DNA of 64,000 nt. Source: Marisa cornuarietis. Its lineage: Eukaryota > Mollusca > Gastropoda > Architaenioglossa > Ampullariidae. The stretch lies in contig SMMW01000025.1 of NCBI GenBank assembly GCA_004794655.1, positions 5,243,001-5,307,000 of the forward strand, given 5' to 3'. A program made the translations under genes and the position numbers. Shown here in pieces: positions 1-10,500 of the stretch. The notes under the pieces are model-generated. The model was not told the DNA's origin. It saw nothing but the letters and a program-made list of their open reading frames with translations, and did not search any database. Each line of letters starts with the position of its first letter. The stretch's first letter is position 1.

Positions 1-839
1 ATATGAGCTTGCAAATCTCTGTCCTAGTCTATTAACAGGCATGTCACTATATGCTAGGCTGGGAAGCTATTAACAGACATGTCACTGTGTTAGGCATGTA
101 ATACGTAAAAGTTCCCGCCTCCACCTTGCACCACACCCAACTGTAAAGCCTTCCGCCCAACAACAAGACGTATTCACCTTGTAGCCCACTACAACATCAA
201 AAAAGTGGCAACCAGTCATCCCCTGCTCACCAGGCGGCTCTCCACACCCACTCTAATCCACGCGTACAAAACAGCAGTTTGGTGCGTTTACACCGAAAGC
301 TGCAGAAACATTCGTCTGACGCCAACACTCCTCAGCGCACAGGGTGGGGAGACTAAGAGACACAGTCAAGTAGCCTCAATAAATAACATTCCTCTGGGGA
401 CTTAGTGTATTTGTCTCACTTACTGCACCTGTGCGACATAAAGTCGGAAACAAACATTTCTTTCTATGTCATCGAAAAAAAGAACACTAGCTGAGAAACT
501 CGTGATAAACAAATTATAAATATAAAATATAAGTTTTGTACATATTCTAACTTTTTAACATTATTAACGCTTTCCACATTTAAAAAAAAATAGCGGGGTC
601 ATGAGCCGAACGGTAGCGCCGTATAGCTTGCTCTACAATGGTGTAAATTAAACTAAGCAAGGAATGTTTGTTTCCTCCCTCATACACAGGCATCTATGTG
701 CCACATATCGTCTACTTTTCATTTGATGACAGTGACGGCTGACCTACGTATATGATGTGACTAACTGGTATAGAAAAAATGTCGTTTTCGTTTACAACAA
801 GCAGCGAATGTGTCATTAAACTGGATGGGAACCGTTTTC

Positions 840-945
840 TGTAGTCGAATCGACTGAGGGCTGTGGTCGAATTGACGTAGGGCTGTGGATGAATCGACCC
901 AGGGTCGTTGTCGAATTGGTAAATGGTCGAATCGACCAGCGGCTT
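840..945. repeat. Minisatellite, GTCGAATCGAC-type units
   Basis: Four to five degenerate units of about 22-25 bp share the core GTCGAATYGAC followed by a GGGCTGTG-like tail. The units differ by several bases, so the array is old or was never homogenised. Confidence 0.7.
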
Positions 946-1494
946 TCAAAGCAGTGACGACTATACAGAATCACGGCCATACTGCTTTGACGGAAACATG
1001 ATGCTGCGTGTCTGCGCTGGTCTCCTAGACAGTGAGGATCGGGTGTCCAGGGTTCACATCTCTTGGGCTTGCTGTGTTATTATTTTTTTTTTACTATTTG
1101 TGACCACTGCTTACAGGACATGCTAACCGGCTGTGATATAGCCTTAGTTGTTGACTTGGCATTAAACACCTTCCACCACAACCTTCCTTTCCTAGACTCT
1201 TGTGTCTCCTGCCACTCACCGCAGTTATATGGTAAATGGAGGATATTTTGCTCACCAAGGCTGGTGTAGCAAGGATGTAGCTCGCTAAAGAACAATGCAG
1301 GGGAATGAAAGTAAAGTATACGCATAATTGCTAGATTTGGAATAATAATAAGACATGTAGACCTTGAACATGGTTACTTAACGTAGCGATTGTTCTAGCA
1401 TCCAATCTGGATGGAGATCTTTTTAGTACACATCACAAGTTAACTAAACGAATGCGCGTGCACGCACACACATACACACTGTAGAACTGTACAA

Positions 1495-1553
<59 letters not shown>
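1495..1553. repeat. (GT)n microsatellite
   Basis: Uninterrupted GT dinucleotides for more than 50 bp, ending in GCGCGC. Confidence 0.95.
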
Positions 1554-2119
1554 CCCATCAGGAATACCAAGTTTTCTTTTGGTAATTATTCTATAAAATA
1601 AAGTTAGTTTCTTATAAATTATATACAGAAAGAAATTATGAACAGAATGTTTTATAGGATGATCTCTTAATATTGGATATTTTGCAGTTTAAGACTTAAA
1701 AATACTCAACAAACATTTCTTGATTTTCTGTTGCCCCCGTGTCCTCTCTGTCAGTAATGAGGTAATTGGTCCCGGCAATTAAAATTTCTTAAGCATTATC
1801 TGCCTTCGCTTTTCTCCGTCTTTGGCAAGTCGTTATACTGCAACTAGAATAGTATGACAAGGACTTGGTGTCGAACCTTTTCGCTGCTAAGTCATCATTG
1901 CACTTGAGTATGATAGAGTCCCACGTTATAGGGAGAACGTGGCTATGCCACTTTGTATTTTCCATTAATGTGGACGTAAAAAAGATGTGTGATATGGGCT
2001 GTCTTTGATCTTTTGATTTATTCGGTAAACAAACATGTACCTGTCAGCAAACTGAAACGTCGTGGATGAATCATTGATATTGTCACTGCACTCACTTAAG
2101 CTCACGGGAACACCATTTG

Positions 2120-2310
2120 GTTGGTGTTTGCTCAGGTGTGGTTATGAAATATTTTATGTGCATGCGACGTTAAGTATCTTGATACTTTGTGCCGCAGGTT
2201 CGTGTAATGAAATATTTGATGTGCATGTGACATTAAGTATCTCTAAACTGTACTGCAAGGGCAGGTAAAGAACTGTTTGATTGTATGTGGCGCTAAGCAT
2301 CTCTATATCT
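2120..2310. repeat. Degenerate tandem repeat, about 65 bp unit, 3 copies
   Basis: The block GAAATATTTTATGTGCATGC..TTAAGTATCT recurs as GAAATATTTGATGTGCATGT..TTAAGTATCT and more weakly as GAACTGTTTGATTGTATGTGG..CTAAGCATCT. The copies run head to tail. Confidence 0.65.
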
Positions 2311-2944
2311 GGCCCCAGGGTGATGGGAGTTGAAGTGTGCGCGACTGACATGGGGCCATACTCAGGACCATTTGTAGAAGACGGTGGCGTCCTTCATACG
2401 CAGAGGTTTACAAAGGTTGTCCAAAAGCTATTTACAGGGATATCCGCCCACACCAACACATTTACATGGTCATGTACTCACACGGCTGTTTGCGGATTAT
2501 TTTACCAACGAGAAGGTAGCATTTCTAGACTTCCCCCGCCAGTCCAACGATTTGGACATTTTGCCGGAAGCGTTGATCCCAACAGCCACTGACAGAGTGA
2601 GGCCTATCACCTCACTGTACTAGTGTACTTGCAAACTACTAATGAAGCGGACGATAATTATGTTCTTATGTTACTCAAGGGAGGGGTAAAGACAGGAAGA
2701 AGAGTAGTAGGTGAGAAAGTGAAGAATGTCTGGCATGCTCTGCTCCCTCCTATACTCATCATACGTCACGTTGGAGGGGACTGTATTGCACCAGCGCCAC
2801 TCCTGTCAGGGTCTGTTTTCATCGTAACCGTTGGCATGCCCCTACACTGTTTTTGTAAGAGGGGTTACCTCCGCTCCTAGACAAGCGTCAGCTTTGAATA
2901 GGCACACCATGTCAGCAGGCCCCCACCCACCCGCAACACCCGAG

Positions 2945-3243
2945 TCGTATCGCATGTTCCTTATCAGTAGCAAGTTATCTCACACCAGTGTATCACACAC
3001 CAGCCATATGATCCAGTAACAAGATATCTCACAGCAGTCGTATCGCATTGTTCCACATCAGTAGCAAGATATCTCACACCAGTTGTAACATGTCACACAC
3101 CATTCATATGCTCCACATCAGTAGCAAGATATTTCACACCTGTTATAACATGTCACACACTAGTAACAAGTCACACACCAGTCATATGCTCTACATCAGT
3201 GGCAAGATATATCACACCAGTTGTAACATGTCACACATCGTCG
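2945..3243. repeat. 60-bp minisatellite, left block
   Basis: Head-to-tail copies of a unit of about 60 bp contain CATATGCTCCACATCAGTAG, then CAAGATATCTCACACCAGT, then TGTAACATGTCACACACCAGT. About five full or partial copies are visible. The same unit recurs at 4484-4630, on the far side of the SLC1-like fragment. Confidence 0.9.
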
Positions 3244-3321
3244 AATCGATGTTACTACATGTTGTGTAGCTGAACTATGAGCTTTAGATCTTGACCTCTT
3301 GCACATCCTAGTCTGTGAACT

Positions 3322-3740
3322 GTGGAAGTCTGTGTAATCTTTGGTATTGGACTTGGTTTGGGACTAAAATACTTCCCAGGACCTTGGACTCCCAATGACA
3401 AGCGCAAGATCTTCCATCTAAGGTTTCCTGGCGATTTGTTGCTCAACATGCTCAAGCTGCTCATCCTGCCCTTGATCCTGTCCAGCCTGGTGACGGCGAT
3501 GGCCACGCTGGATAAGAAAGCTTGCGGCAAACTGGGGCTGATCTACTACATGACCACAACGCTGTCAGCCGTCATTCTTGGCATCATCCTTGTCCTGTCC
3601 ATCCATCCCGGAGACCCACGTGACATTAACACCATTCCACGCAGTGGCGCCTCTAAGAACACCAAATTGCTGGACGCTCTGCTGGACTTGATCAAAAACT
3701 GCTTTCCGGATAATTTTGCTGCGTGGTCATGTAGATCCCA
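3322..3740 (+). pseudogene. SLC1-family (EAAT-like) transporter fragment, TM1-TM3 region
   Basis: SLC1 proteins are sodium-coupled glutamate or neutral amino-acid transporters of the plasma membrane. The open frame shows the end of TM1 (CVIFGIGLGLGLKYF), the family hallmark FPGDLLLNMLKLLILPLILS of TM2, the LVTAMATLD segment, and TM3 with YYMTTT..VILGIILVLSIHPG. It then enters the loop with LLDLIKNCFPDN, where family members read LLDLIRNMFPxN. About three residues normally present before IYYMTTT seem to be missing, without a frameshift. Homology fades after about 3715. I found no TM4-TM8, HP1 or HP2 (the substrate-binding part) downstream. Full-length members have about 500 residues; about 130 are recognisable here. 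It could be a true exon of a gene with distant exons, but the isolated position between two minisatellite blocks makes a displaced or dead fragment more likely. An in-frame stop lies just upstream, at about 3316. Confidence 0.65.
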
Positions 3741-4330
3741 GCTTATCTACGATGATGTGTTCTATGAAAAAGAACTATTTGTATTAACTAAGCAGTTCCA
3801 ACATGAGATTATTCTCCCACATTACTGTAGCTTCGTCCATCGCCATGAACTGTAGACAGTCATACCTACTGTGGGCTCTGGTTCTCGCCGTGACCTGCTG
3901 CCTGCCTTTTCATAACAGGACTGCCAGAACTAGCGGTCACACAGATCCTGTGGATTATACTACATGCTCTGAAATACTTGCATAGCGGAGGTCACATACA
4001 CAGGGGCGTGTCTCACTGGCATCCACAACTCTCTCTCCACAATCGTTACGACTGGCGCCAGAGAACAGACTATGACTACCCCCAACATGCTGTTGATTGC
4101 CTCCTGTGGCTCAATCCAGAAATTCTTGAACAGAATCTGGCTTTTATGGTGATTTTAAAACTAACCTGATGATCTTACTACAAGAATTCGGCTATGTTTC
4201 AATGATTCTAAAACTAACCCATGCAACTGCAACTGTAAGCACATCCATGTCACTGGTGGGTGGCCTCATAAGAAAATAATAGCGATGTTTTCAATGTGTA
4301 AGTTATCATGATCAGACTGAAAAATAGAAA
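3741..4330. other. Stretch after the SLC1 fragment, no recognised coding
   Basis: Short open frames exist on the plus strand (about 3898-4160) but none matches the next segment of an SLC1 transporter or another family I know. Confidence 0.4.
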
Positions 4331-4334
4331 TACA

Positions 4335-4486
4335 CTTGTCCTCGTACGTCCTCGATTCCAGAATTAACGACTGTACGCCGCTAGCATTTATCATGTATGT
4401 GTGGTATTCTTTGTGTAAAGCACTTTGAGTTCATCTTAATGGTGGAGAAAGGTGCTATAGAAATCATCATTATTATTATTATTACA
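4335..4486 (+). repeat. SINE-like or LINE-tail repeat ending in (ATT)n, copy A
   Basis: The stretch reads CCAGAATTAACGAC..CTAGCATTTAT, then GTAAAGCACTTTGAG and GCTATAGAAATCATCATTATTATT. A second copy lies at 39600-39720 in the same orientation, with CCAGAATTGACGAC..CTAGCATTTAT and GCTATAGAAATCAACATTA. A 3' end with AAAGCRCTTTGAG and GCTATA followed by trinucleotide repeats is common in invertebrate retroposons. No RNA polymerase III promoter was identified. Confidence 0.6.
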
Positions 4487-4630
4487 CCAGTCATATGCTC
4501 CACATCAGTAGCAAGATATCTCACACCAGCTGTAACATGTCACACACCAGTCGTAACAAGTCACACACCAGTCATATGCTCCACATTAATAACAAGATAT
4601 CTCACACGAGCTGTAACACGTCACAAACGA
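4484..4630. repeat. 60-bp minisatellite, right block
   Basis: About 2.5 copies of the unit found at 2945-3243, starting directly after the (ATT)n tail of the SINE-like repeat. Confidence 0.9.
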
Positions 4631-4639
4631 GACGAAGTC

Positions 4640-7490
4640 TTTTTTTCATTACAGTGTTTATTACTGTTTTGTCTTTGGATTTTTGCTGTGGAAATCCGCA
4701 GTAAGGCATTAAATAGCTTAAACTATCACAGGTTGTGCTAGCCACCAAAAATACCGTTACACCCCGACAGTCAATATGTGGCGACCAGCGCCATCTTTAC
4801 TTATATAAAATTATACATATATATTTACATACATGTGTTTTTTTGCACAAATAACAACCTCGTGGAAGTGTGCCAAAGACAGGTGAGACTGTCACTTTGG
4901 CTGAAAGCACAAACACAACTCGAACTGACATCAGTCATACAAAGCTTTCTCCATCAGCCCACGACCAGGCACAAGGGGAAAGAATGAGTTTGCATTGAAA
5001 GACAGTGGTAAATTGCTGACACAGGCCCTCGACAGAGAGTACAGCCACGACAACAACACAACAAGTGTAAGTTAAGCACAAAATTTGCTTAGAAGAAAGA
5101 ACACGTGCAGCACCTCAGGCAGCTCTCTAAGGTAAAATCAGGAATGTCTGCTGAACAAGCTCACCCTGTATAGCGGCATTCTCACGACAGATGAAAGTGA
5201 ATATCAAGGTATGTGGATTACTAGAGACAACAAAAGATGCGTCAGGATTTCTGCAGTAGTTTCACAGTGTAAAATTGTATCTTAAATAATATAAACATCA
5301 TCGTATGTACATTCTTAAATATATCTATTACAAGTCTGAATGATTATAATATTAATGGCTGGAAGTTTCAACACTTGCTTCGCTTCTTTTGCCAAAAGCA
5401 CCAGACTAAACCACATTACATAAACCATTGCATACTTGGGAGCATTGTATGATAAAAGCGGCTGAAGTAAAATTAACCCGTTATAATGTCTCCTTGAAGA
5501 AAATGTCATTTATAAACAGGACCATGCACCGCTACAAGCAGGAGAAGACCATGAGACAAGATACATAACGCAGTGACAACAGTGAATACAAAACAGAGAC
5601 CCCCAGAACAGGATGAAGAGGCTAGCAACACGAACAATACAAGCATGACAAGCATGCTACTGTTTGACTTGACCGCCAGGTACAGGTGTGCAACAATAGA
5701 CGACTGGCGCGTGAACAAGCGACCCGCGCTGTCATCATCTCGCCAGCGTCCAGGTGATGAAAGACATTATCTGCATTCATTGCTCGACAAGGACAACAAT
5801 ATAGCAGGCGTTCAGGGGCGTTAGGATACGAGTAAATATTCACACGATTATTCTGGTCTTTGGAGACCTGTGCGAGACACCCCAATGTTTCCTAAGGCTA
5901 TGGCGTGCGTCAGACTCACTAATTGTATGCTGGTGAGCAAATCTGCACTTGGTAATACTGAACCACCTGCTAGGAACTGACAGAAAGCTTGACCCATTCT
6001 AACAGTTAATTACAAACTGTCTTAACGAGTTCCTGAGATGTACATTTGCAGAGCCATAATTATAGTCTGAGTAGAAAGAAATGTGAACCACCCCTCAAAA
6101 CTGACAACTTGCTGGTTTTTATTAGAATCTTCGAGATAAAAAAAAATCTTGAACACAATGTGTTATTTTCCAGACTAGGTCTACAGCACTTGACGACGCT
6201 GTGTGATATGCTCTCAATCTGTATTTCTCGTGACCTTAGGCCCGGCGGGAACTGTCTGGAGCAGCATGACTTAGGAGGGCGCCGCCAGTCCAAAAGCAAC
6301 TTTTCTCGTATTGACAACGAAAGGGACGTCAAGTGTAGGCTGTGGAGGGAATCTGCTGTCCAAGACACACGGTAAGTTGTCCCCCCTTGGAACGGGGAGA
6401 TAGTCTAGAACTCTAGATACTCTTTCTGATGTAAACAGTTCGTTATTGACCCGTTACACCTGCGTTCAGAGACTGACGTGGATCGTCTGCTGTCGAAATT
6501 CTGCTGGCAGGTCGGGCGAAAGGTGTTCGTGGTTGAACAACTGCCGTTAGTCTCTACGTCAGCTTCGACTGTGAACAGAAAGTCCACAGCGTTCAGGTCC
6601 CAAGCGCCTTGGATGCAGACAGCTGCAGACAGCTGCAGTCACTTTAAGCAGCTGCCACTTATTGTCCCCTTACGAAAGGAGCCAAACATCGGATCGAAAG
6701 GTGCTTCTTTTTTATTTGAAGAGCAACCGTCAGGTTTGGCTCAGTAGGGAGGCAGTGACTGTGTGAAGGCTGTAATCAGCCAACCATTGCAAGTTCCCCG
6801 AAACACACTATCAACCTGAAATCAAAATGATCAGGTTAATGCCGCGTTTCGAACCATTGACAAAACAAGTGACACAATTTTTAATCGCAAAATCTGTCAG
6901 TTTTTATGCTTGCACTTTGTGCGTGCTGGATGAACTCGAGCTTAAGTATATGCGTACATTTACAGGCATATATATTTATAGTTATATGTATGTGTATATC
7001 TACAGTTATACAGTTCTAGTTAAATGTGTGTTCATAGTTAGAAGTGAAATTTAAAATCTATGTACATTTGTAGTTTTAATGTATATGTATACATTTACAG
7101 TAATATGTGTGAAGATATGCAAACGCATAGTTATATGCATATTCCTTATATAACTGCACAAATGTAATGCGAATTAACTTTTGTTGTGCGTGCGTGACGT
7201 ATGTTTTTATATAGGTGCGCGATGTGTATGTTTGTGGGGGGGGGGGAGGAGAAAAAGGAAGAGTGACACACGAGGAGGGGAGAGAATTCAAAATATTGCC
7301 ATAAAATGAAACTGAACAGAAATACTTACAATCAGATCAAGCTTCAAATCCTAGATTCGGTTCAAATATCCGTATAGGCTGTCTGCTAACTTGAGGCCTG
7401 TCGATATACTGTGGAAAAAAATATCATCGTCATTGTCTGTTTGACCGTCCTATACAAAAATATACAAACATTTAGTGAACGTGAAACAAA
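4640..7490. other. Intergenic DNA, downstream side of the SEA-EGF gene
   Basis: No coding exon is supported. It is AT-rich with short TA/TG tracts (4800-4830, 6960-7150) and a poly-G run at 7236-7246. A minus-strand ATTAAA at 7075-7080 could be the polyadenylation signal of the gene ending at 7494, giving a 3' UTR of about 430 nt. No AATAAA is seen nearer on that strand. Confidence 0.4.
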
Positions 7491-7493
7491 TGT

Positions 7494-7523
7494 TTAGTTG
7501 CCTGTAATGTGTGTCTGCTTCAC
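7494..7523 (-). CDS. Last coding exon of the SEA-EGF membrane protein
   Basis: A strong pyrimidine tract (CTTGGTGTTTCTGTTTGTGCTACAG) precedes GTG AAG CAG ACA CAC ATT ACA GGC AAC TAA, joining in phase 0 to give a tail ending HITGN. If the upstream intron were retained, the frame would instead end after VSIRD. Confidence 0.6.
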   Translation of the reverse strand: MKQTHITGN

Positions 7524-10500
7524 CTGTAGCACAAACAGAAACACCAAGAAGGTATGTCTGCAATTAAGTGAACAGATCAACTAACATAACAATCTCTTGA
7601 GATGGGATATTTACAGAGCAACCTCTTAATCTCGGATACTTACGTAGTCTGGAATGGTTGGGTCCGAGCTGGTGTGGTCCAGCTGTTCCTCGTCCTGGTA
7701 GTAGGTGAACTTGACGTTCTTGTTGGACTTGCGACAGAAGATGACGAAGATGCAGCAGGAGAGGAGACCCAGGCCCACCAGTGCGGCGCCTAAGGCCACG
7801 CCCACCGTCTCTGGCTCCGAAAGGGACTTCTTGGCTTCCTTCTTGTACTGACACAACGGACCTTCATATCGCTGGCCGCAGCTGTCACAGAGGACAATGC
7901 TTTCTTAACACTACTCCCATTCACATTAATTCAAAATTAATAAGCATCGAAACTGTCTCTCCTGTGAGTCATTGGTTTGTTAGAGGTATTTTATCTATGT
8001 TCCTAATATACAAATGATATAATTTTTTTAACGAAAATCCCACGAAAAAGAAAAACTTCCCGAACATGCAAACAATCCGATCAAAACAAAATCAAGCAGA
8101 CTTTCTTGTGTTGCAAAGAATAATTGATTGCGAATTAGTAGCACGAACTCCGTTTTCTTGGGTCTGTTGTGTTACTCACTTGCAAAAAGGTTTGTAATTC
8201 TTGTCGAGCTCACACTCGGCGTTGTTGCTGCATGGCCCATACGTAGCACACCTGTGTTTGCAAGAACCAGCCATGAAGCCAGTGCTGGTGCACGTTGAGT
8301 CATCGTACTCAGGGCCGCAGGGATCTTGGACAGCCTTGCAGTAATCGTAGAAGATACTGGACACTGAATGTAGACACAGACACTCAATTATGGCGCTTTG
8401 TTTAAAAAAAATCTAATAGAAAATAAGCTACCTATATATATATATATAAAGCACTTCATAAACAGCATGGGAGTTTGCACGAATTCAATCATTCTAGAAA
8501 TATATACTGCAAACTAGGGTCGAGAGCATCTTAATAAATTCCTGTCTTTGTCTTGTAGCTACCCACGTGTGCTCATAACTCTCTATAACTGTAACAAGTC
8601 CTTGTAACTGCTTATCTGTAACTCTTTATAATTGTTTTAAATGTAACTGGTCTTTATAACTGCTTTATTTGTCTCTTTTAGGGTGGAGGGGGGATAAAGA
8701 GAAGCGGAGTTACTTACGGCCCTTAAAGAAATCTTCTTGTTTCATAAAAGATGCAGCATCTATTGGCTGTCCAAAAATTTTCATGTTGTAAAAGTTTGGA
8801 ATGCTGGTTTTGTTGAGCCTAGTGAGGACATCTCCTTCAACGGTTTGACTGTTTGTGCTGCTGGCTGCCGACTGTCCATCAAATACAAGCGTGAAGTTCA
8901 CTAGCAGTTTGTTGTTGCTGCAAAAGAGGTTAATTGCCAAATATTATGGGGGCAGAATGCTTCTGATAGGATGTGAAAGGACCAGAAAAAAGACAGATAT
9001 TTCCGCCATACATACAATCACATTCGAATACACACATTATGGAGCAAATACAAGTAGATATTAAAACTTACACAATGCGTGCGCTTTTGATCACAACCTT
9101 AAGGAAGCCCGGGGTATTGTTAAAAGATCCTGCTATCTGCAACATAAAATCAAAAGAAGGCCGGTACAATCAAGAACCGATCATGGCGAGACACGAAGGT
9201 AATGATTACTCCTCTCTCCCATTCCCTGCAACTCCACAGATATCCATGAAAAAGAAACAAAATCTTCATTTACGGTAGTCACTAACAAGGAAACCATTGG
9301 AGGTACTGAAGCAACGGTGATGGGAAAGATTCCTGTCTTCATCCACCGCGGATTAGCGCCTCACAACTGATCAAACATTGACATTATCTTTCGAATTGCT
9401 CGCTTGTCGCTAAAAACATTCTCATCACAGGGATGGGCAATACAATACATTGTATTTTATTGTTAGCCAACAATCAAAGGAATTGTTCGTATTCCTACCT
9501 GATCCTTTAACTCCTGGAATTCTGTGCTGTTGAGCTCGGTCTTAGCCCTAGTGTACGCCACTGACAGCTCGGCCGGGGAGTATTCGTATGTACCCCTTAG
9601 TGAGTTGTCTTCATTGGGGGTGTACAGCATGTCTGTCAACAAAATAATCACCAACGTAACACAAAAGCCAACGGACCTCAAGACGTGTGTCTCTGCACTT
9701 GTCACACAGTTTGTCGATGACAGACACAGACATCGACGGTTTGTGTGACACGTACAGTTACATCGACAGTCTGTTTGACAACACATGCAATGTCATCGAC
9801 AGTCAGAAGTTTGATTGTGTGACAAGTACAATGTGATCGACAGTCAGAAGTGTGTCTGTGTGACAAGTACAATGTGATCGACAGTCAGAAGTGTGATTGT
9901 GTGACAAGTACAATGTCATCGACAGTCACAAGTGTGTCTGTGTGACAATTAAAATGTCATCGACAGTCAGAAATGCGGTTTGCAGAAAATAACCTCCAGA
10001 CCACGGGCAAAGCCTGTAAAACTGCTATTTCACCAGATCATCTCAACACAACTCACCTGTTCCAGACCCCTCTATCACTTGGCGCTTGTGACGCGATACA
10101 CGGTGGACACTGACGTCATCATAATCATCGTCCTCGCTATCGTCTGTCTCGTCCAGGGGATCGAGACCTGTTGAACAAAGACCACGTATGATTTACAACC
10201 AAGTCAATTTGCTTGCTTAACTCATTTCTAGCTAATGAATTGGAATTGGGACAAAAGAATAATTTGCACGAGGATTGACATGTCTTTCTAGGACCATTTA
10301 CTTTTTTTGTGAAAGTGAGTGCCTACTCAATTTATAGAAACTTAACTGGAAGCATAGTTTTTCTTTCAGTAAATGACAAGAATACTGAGATCCCTCAAAA
10401 CGCACACAAACTTCTTAATGATCATTGTACTCAGCGAGAGTTGGGCAAACATCTCCTAACATTGTGTATTTCTTTCTTTACTCAAACATCAGCCCCTGCA

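Larger units (their letters stand above)
1..2900. other. Intergenic DNA, no gene recognised
   Basis: I see no convincing coding exon here. The stretch holds a near-duplicated motif at 33-104 (AACAGGCATGTCACT and AACAGACATGTCACT), a small minisatellite at 840-945, a long GT microsatellite at about 1495-1553 and a roughly threefold degenerate repeat at 2120-2310. A tRNA-like stretch at about 596-640 could be the head of a SINE, but no B box is clear. Confidence 0.5.
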
